A stretch of DNA of 5,748 nt from Bacteroidota bacterium (GTDB lineage: Bacteria > Bacteroidota > Bacteroidia > Bacteroidales > CG2-30-32-10). The notes below the pieces were generated by a model. That model was not told the DNA's origin. It ran no database searches and was given only the letters and a program-made list of their open reading frames with translations. Within the stretch, counting starts at the first letter, position 1; each line of letters begins with the position of its first letter. A program made the translations under genes and the position numbers. Below are positions 5,093-5,748 of the stretch, in pieces. The stretch is from positions 1 to 5,748 of the forward strand of contig JAAXXA010000211.1 of the NCBI GenBank assembly GCA_013334735.1, read 5' to 3'.

Positions 5093-5748
5093 TTGTTTTT
5101 TGTTCTTCAGGTGTTATATCATAAAGTTTGTAAACCAATTCATCAATTTTTTTTTCGTTTTCTGAACTGTCTTTGCCTTGTTGTTTTTGAGCGATTATTT
5201 TATCAACCAATACTGCAATTTTATTAGCTTCGCTTTCATTTGGCTTGTAAATAGGAATTTCCAGTAATGGCTCTTTGTCTAACTGATATGCATTACCTTG
5301 CAACTTGCCTTTTTTACGAAGCCAAAAAGCAATTAATTTTGAATTAAGCAAACCCGTTAAATATTTTAAGTTTATTCTGTTACTTTGAATTATAAAGAAT
5401 GTTTGTGAAACGTAACAGTCAAAATCCGTATAAGTAAAAATTGGCTCTTTGGAACATTTTCTTAAAACTATAATTTTTTCACCTTCAAAAAAGTATTGAC
5501 CTGCGCCCTCTGCAACAACTATAAGCGCATGATGACGAGATTCAAGACGTTTACGTAGAGCTTTTAAAAATCCATAGGGCCCATTGAGATCAAATTTGAT
5601 TTCAGGAATCAGAACAAAATTAACTTCCTGAATGGAAAGAGCAGCATTGGCTGCTATAAATCCGGAATCGCGGCCCATCAGTTTAAGCAGGGAAATTCCA
5701 TTATATGCTCCCTGTGCCTCATTATGGGCAAACCTGATAATATCATTG
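5076..5748 (-). CDS. Chimeric frame: phosphofructokinase fragment fused to TaqI/Eco57I-type specificity domain (5' end outside window)
   Basis: The frame is open to the right edge; 223 residues are visible and the start is not. Numbering here begins at the first visible Met (5678). Before it lies AHNEAQGAYNGISLLKL, then MGRDSGFIAA (1-10), VLIPEIKFDL (22-31) and ALIVVAEGAGQ (51-61). These are the fructose-6-phosphate-binding MGR and EGA regions of a phosphofructokinase of the long, TP0108-like type. That family normally continues with a D-SGN-GDIG segment and roughly 130 or more further residues, all absent here. From about residue 62 the sequence instead reads FEGEKIIVLRK, DCYVSQTFFII, YLTGLLNSKLIAFWL (106-120), GKLQGN (124-129), YQLDKEPLLEIPI (131-143), a charged linker and IDELVYKLYDITPEEQ (178-193). 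That is the C-terminal target-recognition domain of TaqI/Eco57I-type (type IIG) restriction-modification enzymes, without its methyltransferase or nuclease parts. Neither activity is likely from this product. Real gene fusion, deletion scar and assembly chimera are all possible. Confidence 0.82.
   Translation of the reverse strand, partial: NDIIRFAHNEAQGAYNGISLLKLMGRDSGFIAANAALSIQEVNFVLIPEIKFDLNGPYGFLKALRKRLESRHHALIVVAEGAGQYFFEGEKIIVLRKCSKEPIFTYTDFDCYVSQTFFIIQSNRINLKYLTGLLNSKLIAFWLRKKGKLQGNAYQLDKEPLLEIPIYKPNESEANKIAVLVDKIIAQKQQGKDSSENEKKIDELVYKLYDITPEEQKTIEQNT
5488..5500 (-). other. Junction between phosphofructokinase and restriction-enzyme sequence
   Basis: The last residues that clearly belong to phosphofructokinase are AEGAGQ (Gln codon at 5498-5496). 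The first that clearly belong to the specificity domain are FEGEKIIVLRK (from about 5489), so the breakpoint lies in or next to this interval, within a few codons. No stop, frame change or inverted repeat is seen at the joint. By hand count the side 5498-5748 has about 42% GC and the side 5076-5497 about 28%, so base composition changes at the same place. Confidence 0.65.

Noticed and set aside
5076..5678. A stand-alone gene starting at the ATG at 5678
   Set aside because: The Met is the conserved M of the phosphofructokinase MGRDSGFIA motif, and the frame continues upstream with family-like residues to the window edge. It is an internal Met.

Overview
The window is a low-GC segment of a Bacteroidota chromosome, probably Bacteroidales-like and quite possibly from a metagenome. 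Three things point there: the protein families (a Bacteroidota-type dihydroorotate-dehydrogenase-like protein, a DUF4197 protein, a two-domain universal stress protein, and a FolC with the QLPMF-IGAAAYK start), the A-rich leaders before start codons, and promoter-like TAnnTTTG boxes of the Bacteroidota primary sigma factor. No tRNA, rRNA, CRISPR array, transposase or riboswitch was recognised.

Layout. At the left edge is the 3' end of a carbamoyltransferase gene (argF, + strand, cut by the window). It meets a two-domain universal stress protein gene (- strand) tail to tail across a perfect 20-bp hairpin that can stop transcription from both sides. Next come about 700 bases without a gene. This stretch is not plain spacer: it holds two compact inverted-repeat elements (1465-1630 and 1787-1918), two extra hairpins between them, and several small CCATGG-type palindromes. 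After it lies a dihydroorotate-dehydrogenase-like gene (+ strand), which ends only 3 bases from the convergent end of a DUF4197 lipoprotein-like gene (- strand). Upstream of that on the same strand is folC (folate synthesis and polyglutamylation). folC overlaps the 3' end of a reading frame that runs off the right edge.

The most surprising object is that last frame (5076-5748, - strand). Its first part is an unmistakable piece of a phosphofructokinase (the MGRDSGFIA and VVAEGAG regions). Near 5490-5500 it switches, without a stop or frame change, into the C-terminal specificity domain of a TaqI/Eco57I-type restriction-modification enzyme. Hand-counted GC falls from about 42% to about 28% at the same point. 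Neither half is complete: the sugar kinase lacks its C-terminal part and the restriction enzyme lacks its methyltransferase and nuclease parts. It is either a real deletion or recombination scar or an assembly chimera, and the sequence alone cannot decide between them.

The genes do not form one pathway. The - strand genes at the right (fusion frame, folC, DUF4197) are collinear and the first two overlap, so they may be cotranscribed; DUF4197 also has a possible promoter of its own. The argF, stress protein and PyrD-like genes look like separate transcription units.
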